Source: Hypericum androsaemum
Lineage: Eukaryota; Streptophyta; Magnoliopsida; Malpighiales; Hypericaceae
Direction: 5' to 3'
DNA length: 64,000 bases
Assembly (NCBI GenBank): GCA_963995505.1
Contig: OZ023182.1
Coordinates: forward strand, 2,247,001-2,311,000
Position numbers and translations under genes: made by a program. The notes under the pieces were generated by a model. That model was not told the DNA's origin and searched no databases. It saw nothing but the letters and a program-made list of their open reading frames with translations. Shown one piece after another: positions 58,470-64,000 of this stretch (positions are counted from its first letter, which is position 1; every line of letters starts with the position of its first letter).

Positions 58470-59069
58470 CAATGTTTAAAAACTGACCCGGAACGCGACC
58501 CAAAATTCTTAAAATTTATGGTTCATCCAGTCCCACCGGTCGAGTCATCGGTCGGACTGGGACTACTATTTTATATTAATATTATAAAATAAAATTTAAT
58601 AAATTTAATTTGACATTAAAATGATAAATACCAAATAAGTTCAAATATTTAGCAACTTTGTTATATAATTTATCCAAACAAAGTCTTTAAACATGAATTA
58701 AACAAGTCTAGAAGTACAAGAAGATAATCATACAAGTTTTCTTGCTTGACATATTAGTCTAATTTGTTTGACTTAGTTGACATATTACCGAGAATTGTTA
58801 AAAAGATAAGTTTGTTGTGATCCAAAAGTGATATACAGGCTCTGAGCGTGGAAGTTGAGGTTTTATTTCTAAATTAAATCTGAAAATAGAAAAAATAAAC
58901 ACTAATTTTTCTGATCCAGGCAAACTTGGTCACCCGAAAGTACCTGACCAGGTAGTCCGACCAGATTTTGGCCGGTCGAATTATTTTATGAGTTTTAGGC
59001 AAAAATCGATCTGGGTTTGATCCTGGGTAGTGGTCGGACCACCGGTGGACCGCAATTTTTAAAACATTA
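58470..59069. mobile_element. 600-bp hAT-type MITE with perfect 8-bp target duplication
   Basis: CTAAAAAT flanks it at 58462-58469 and 59070-59077. The ends CAATGTTTAAAAACTG and, inverted, TAATGTTTTAAAAATTG are the TIRs. Sub-terminal CCGGTCGAGTCATCGGTCGG and GTGGTCGGACCACCGGTGGA blocks add GC-rich fold-back potential. No transposase. Confidence 0.85.
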
Positions 59070-59760
59070 CTAAAAATACTTTTTTTTGTTTATATAGCAC
59101 TTGGTTCAACTAATATAGTTTGAGCCAGATATAACATTTGAAATGTGGTAAGGATCTCTCGACAAATATTTAATATTGTTGTGTTCTCAATGGCCCAACT
59201 CGAAGGCCTCTCCTTTTTATAGGTAACTCGAGAGCTATTGATTAAACTAGAATAATGCTCCCATAAGTTGTATTTAGTGTTGGTTGGTTATACTAATTTA
59301 TGTACATTTATATCTCAATGAATCTGATCTTATCTCAGCTGCTATGATATGCAGTTCTCTGAGTTGGTTGGAAGGGGACGTTACTTGAAAACCCTACTCG
59401 TCCACCATAAGTACACGTATAATCTTTAGCATTCACGAAGACAGGTCTCATCCCGCAAAGTTGGTACCTTAAATTATTGAATGGCAAATTGCTCGGCCCC
59501 ATATTTTAATGCTGTGTCTTTTTTTATTGTCAGTATGGTACAGAATTATTGACGCCAAAAAGAAATTTTGTCTGCAATTCTCCCTTCGTACAGTTCTAGA
59601 GAGGGTAAAAATATTCTGGGGTCAACCTGTAACCCTTCGTATGCTGCGAGCAGGACAAACCACTGACCAACACTTGCTGTAGAGACAAATAAATTACTGC
59701 AGTAAATAATTGGATGTAGGACTGGTTCAAAAAATAGAATAATTGGATGCAAGACTATTA

Positions 59761-59925
59761 TGTAACACCAGATCGATTGTCTTCATAGACCAACAGAGTC
59801 TTTTCTAGCGTATTTTGTATACTCAAATTACGACGTTTGTCAGAAAAGAAGATGCACCTTGATGATATATATATTACAATCAAATCATCTAAACTTTGCT
59901 TAACATATCTATAATGAGTATCACA
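59761..59925 (-). mobile_element. Cassandra solo LTR with deleted 5S core
   Basis: It begins TGTAACACCAGATCGATTGT and ends AATGAGTATCACA, in the same orientation as the 55.9-58.4 kb array. The GACCAACAGAGTCTTTTC and CAATCAAATCATCTAAACTT parts match other LTRs, but the middle piece with the 5S sequence is missing, leaving 165 bp. The flanks TATTA and ATTTA are only a poor match as a target duplication. Confidence 0.75.
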
Positions 59926-62900
59926 ATTTATTTACCTTTTTCTTAAGAGTAAACTATTTATTCACCGGTTCGGCTTTTTTCCCAACCTCTGATACTCAGA
60001 TTTTAGTAAAGATGGCCTCTTTTTTATATAGTAAATGGCGGACTCTATTACAATAGAAAAAGAAAAAGGAGGAGTGTCTTTTTTTTTCCAACCTTTGATA
60101 CTCAGAATTTAGCAAGAGGTGTCTTTTACGTGCTTAAAATGTAATCGTAAAATTTTTTGAGTGAATTCAAATTATTTACTACTTGTACTAACTGTAAGGG
60201 ACATTTTTCACGGCTAGAGCGGCCGTGATTTCAACCAATCCAAGAGCTAGAAACCCATGTCACATTTCATCAATTGGATTTATTAGGCAACAAGATTCTG
60301 TGAGCACCCAGAATTTGATTTATATCCTGTCAGCTTAGGAGGAGGCCAAATATGCCCTGTTAGGTGTGGCGGGATAATTGACCCGTCAAGAACATCTACC
60401 TCCTTAGCCTTGGAAAAAAGAGATGGTCATTTACGTCTTTTTCGAGTAGAATTTACTATATTATCAAAGTTGAACTATGGTCAAATCAAATCAAATTTTT
60501 ATTTCTTCTTTATATTGTTAGAGCGAATATTCGTTATTCGTCATTTGTGTCCTTCCTTTGGCCACTCAAAATCAATGCTTACGAGTTATGACCCATCTAA
60601 GAGGTATAGTTTCTTATCAAATAATACCGTTCCTGTTCCCACAAATATTGCTTCAAAATAGTTGTCTAAATTGCCTGTCTACACAAGTCCAAAAACAATT
60701 GCCTATGGATAGGTAGATTTTTTGAAGAAACCGTTCGCGTGAGAACAACGATGGATAACAAATCAACTCACTTTTATACCATATTTGAATCTTCGTATTC
60801 AACCAAAAAACTTTAATACAATAAATATGCGAATTTTTCATACTTATAAACAAGCTTACCATACTTACAAATTAACAATGTGTTGGGCTTCAAGCTTTTT
60901 CTTTCTTTTTTCTTTTGCCAATTTGTCTCATGTTTTTTAGGTGGGCTCGGACGCGTTTCTTGAAAGGGAAAGACCGTGGCTGGGCTCGATCAAGACTTTT
61001 GATCCGATGGTTGAATTTAGCAACTTACGCCCTCTTACCATGACCTGTAGTTCACAAAACGATGCCGTTAACGATAAATAACCAAGAAGCTCTGCCGTTG
61101 CCGTTTTGCTCGTACCCTTCCCCACATCAACAGCCAACGTCGATCAAGACCTCTGATTGATCGACCTTGCTCAACAAGTTTAGTGTCAAATTGCCCCTAC
61201 AAGTTCGACTCGAAGTGCATTTCATCCAGTTTAATTGTATAAACAGATTAGACGTATAGTACGCATCTTGACAAACGCCGCCTATTGTAGGGTTTTTTTT
61301 GGGTGCCATAGCCTTTTCCCACTCAATTTTGTCATAGTAAGATTCGGCTGCAATTGCTTGTACTTTGTACATACAACAAAGATTTAATAATACTTATACC
61401 TTTACGAAAAAATTACTACGAAGATCAATTTAGTTCTAGAATTTGATGCATGGTCCAAGGCGACTAATCATACCGCTCAACAACGTAATATTGTAGTTGT
61501 GGAGTATGCTAAGATCAATATTTTAGCATCTTGACAAACACTACCTATTGTACGGAGATTAATTCAATTCTAGAAGATACCCGAACCAAGACCAGTCAGC
61601 AGATAGTGTAAATAGCGTAAATACTAAATAACTTTTGGTGATTTTTTTAGGAATAATAAAATTTTACTTGTAAAAAACAACTATACTAGTCAGCAGCGTA
61701 ATCTTGTAGTTGTATAGGATGAGATATAGCATCTATATCTTAGTTGTTGTCTTCCTTTTAACTATGCATTATTTTATTTTTTTAGGGAAATTTTAACTAT
61801 GCATTACAATATTCTTACTTAATCGAAACGTTTCTTAGCTACTTTTTTTTTAAATCAAGTTTTATAATAGGGAAAAATTAAAACTTATTTCACATGCGTG
61901 TAGTTAGTTGTATTATTTTCTATAATTAGTTGTAGATTAACATCAAGTTTTTAATTGGTTGGTGAGAGATAAACCAACCAATTGCACTATTTGGACGATA
62001 TCCTTCCTAGACCGACATGAAAGATCCTGCCATTTTTGTCAATTGCTCCATCAGTAGAGGGTCCCTTCCCTTCACTACAGGCAAGAAAAATAATAATCAA
62101 TAATTGATCCTCCATTTGGAGAAGCTGTTCGCATTAGAAAAAAAAATTTAGAAAGAAATGTGCATAACTCCTGTCGTTATTTAAAAAGTCGGATGGAGAG
62201 AGCTTTTGAATTATTCCGTTGTTTATTAACCATGATGATCACTAGTTGGACCCACGAAGAAACAGCTGTTGTAATTTTTTAGTGGCTGTCCGAGATATTG
62301 CCAGCCATGGCTAAGGAGTTTTAACGTGTAATTTTACGGTGACTTTTTCAAAAAAAAATTGTAATATATTAATCATTGGCTGTTTGCTCAACTTAGGATA
62401 GAGAAAATAAAATGTCCATCCTAAAATTATCGCTTAGTAAAATGACTAAAATCGTACAACAAATCATATTTATAGATTAATATCGTAAAATGCATACATT
62501 CTCGAGTCGAACAGCCCAGCAATACCCACATAAACTACTCCCATTATGCAACAGCCCCCTTTTTATTCTTACCCTCACATTGAGATAAGAAGTTACGGCG
62601 GTGGGTTTTGTAATATACTTAATAAATTTCTACTATAAGTAAATACAATGACGATTTCCCTTTGGTTGGGCCATATTTTTTCCGGGATGATGTAGAACAA
62701 GCAACGACCATAATGATAATTAATTGAAAATTAGCTTCGGTCGATCTATATAATCTGTATAACTAATTATGTGGATCCGATCGAAGATATTTGAACAGCT
62801 GGGCAGCAATTAAGCGACTTTAAGATAATCATAGCTTATCCGAACATTGGCATGATCACAAAATATCGATTTATTCATATTCCGAAGTTCGGAATGCAAT

Positions 62901-64000
62901 AATAGCCACATATATTTGCAATAACCTACGATTAATTAGTAAAGGTCAATTCCTATAAAGTCATTTGTCTCTTCGTTCTTTGGCAGATATTAAGATCCCA
63001 AATAGTCGTTCAACGAGAGGTTTCATATATTATTATTTGGTAATTCGTTGCTGTCCGCCTTGTTATGTCAAGCACCAAAGTCTTGTCACTATTTTCAATT
63101 AGTTAATATAGTTCTTTAGCTTAAATATTTTTTAATGTGTGATTCTACGATACGTCCCCTCCCAACGAAATCAAAAATTTTACATTTGGTCAAATTTGCA
63201 CGACCTTCCTGATTATAATTAGCGGGATTTTTAAATTTCGACAGTATGAAATTATTTTAGCGATACTAGCGCCGAGATCGAATTTTTTTATCGGGATACT
63301 TTTTTTCTGTTACAGTATTTTTTTAATTAAATTTTATGTTATATGATTTTGACGAGGGCGACTATCAGAACTTCATATGGAGAATTTAATACTAAGTAAG
63401 ATCTAAATATTTTAATATTAATGTACGTTTACGTACCAAAAAAAGATATTTTGCAATGTAATCCAAGTGCCATGATGTTGTGCTTGATTTTCTACATGCG
63501 GGAACCAGCTAGAGTTCGCAGCTAATTGTTCCATTCTCCCCACGAAAGTGTTTCATAGGAGACCCATGAAATTAAGCCACGGTGAAAAGATTTTCAATGA
63601 TGTGATATCTATACATCATAATAAAACGTGTTAAGGCTGCGCTTTTTTATCCACTTTCCTCAAATATGCATGATTGCTCGTGATGCGTGGACGTAGGAAA
63701 CACACACACATCTTATCTTTCTGCCTGGATTTTCCTGCTTCTAACACTTGTCGCTGTCAACTACTGCATGCATCAACAAATTATTCATTATTCAAATTCA
63801 AAACATGTCAAAACTTATTTAGGCGACTGTCTCAATGAAATTTTTATATTCATAAAATTTGAACTTATTGGTGTACAAAAATATCAAATTGAGGTGCGGA
63901 TGTTTAAGCATCAACTCATCTTAGCAAAAATTTCTCGGCCGGTGTACCGATGGCATGAACTCTGTTTGAGGTGAAGGAGCCTAGGCTGAGTAGCAACATG
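59926..64000. other. Gene-poor AT-rich stretch to the window end
   Basis: No open frame here shows a recognisable domain or codon use like the genes to the left. No RNA gene or clear element was found. The frames at 60937-61137 and 61127-61372 (minus) and 63687-63974 (plus) have no support beyond being open. Confidence 0.45.

Noticed and set aside
61127..61372. Minus-strand open frame of 81 residues
   Set aside because: No domain or splice context; the neighbouring frame at 60937-61137 is also unsupported.
63687..63974. 95-residue open frame near the window end with a hydrophobic start
   Set aside because: A signal-peptide-like start (LSAWIFLLLTLVAVNY) is tempting for a small secreted protein, but there is no Cys pattern, conserved motif or promoter signal, and it is isolated.

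Overview
This window looks like nuclear DNA from a eudicot plant. The genes are intron-rich and matched by plant-specific families: a NINJA-type jasmonate co-repressor, a chloroplast CRM-domain splicing factor, GT47 glycosyltransferases, a DREB-type AP2/ERF factor and B3-domain proteins. They sit in AT-rich intergenic DNA full of short terminal-inverted-repeat elements, LINE remnants and Cassandra-type TRIM retrotransposons that carry 5S rRNA sequence. I cannot name the species from sequence alone.

Layout. 1-2 kb: end of a hAT-like element and a 5S rRNA pseudogene. 2.1-4.7 kb (minus): an intact two-coding-exon NINJA gene with a probable 5'UTR intron. 4.9-5.9 kb: a TIR element that may carry captured gene sequence. 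6.6-20.6 kb: four diverged tandem units of about 2.5-3.9 kb, each built around a minus-strand B3-domain gene. One copy is intact (8.2 kb). Three are broken, and two of those carry minisatellites encoding an NGGNDVV-like peptide. The array is interrupted by a hAT MITE, two LINE pieces and a small MULE-like MITE. 20.7-23.1 kb (minus): a five-exon CAF1 gene, CRS2-associated factor 1, a group II intron splicing factor of the chloroplast.

23.3-24.4 kb: a near-perfect 132-bp tandem duplication and an ~0.8-kb long-TIR element. 24.8-30.9 kb (plus): two tandem GT47 exostosin-family genes with identical lengths for exons 2-4, separated by a MULE-like MITE with a perfect 9-bp target duplication. 31.9-32.6 kb: minisatellite-bearing MITEs. 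34.5-37.5 kb (plus): an alpha/beta-hydrolase gene with a GHSKGG nucleophile elbow. Its catalytic half is clean, but its N-terminal half can only be read by crossing several apparent single-base frameshifts.

37.5-49 kb and 50.6-64 kb are gene-poor. They hold one complete Cassandra TRIM (39.5-40.2 kb), a tandem, nested Cassandra array (55.9-58.4 kb), solo Cassandra LTRs, several GGGGAC-TIR MITEs, three hAT-type elements or element ends, and an RNase H remnant of a LINE. The only gene in that part is an intronless DREB A-4-like AP2/ERF factor at 49.8-50.6 kb. The genes do not form a pathway. The window is a normal eudicot gene island with an unusually rich record of small-element activity.
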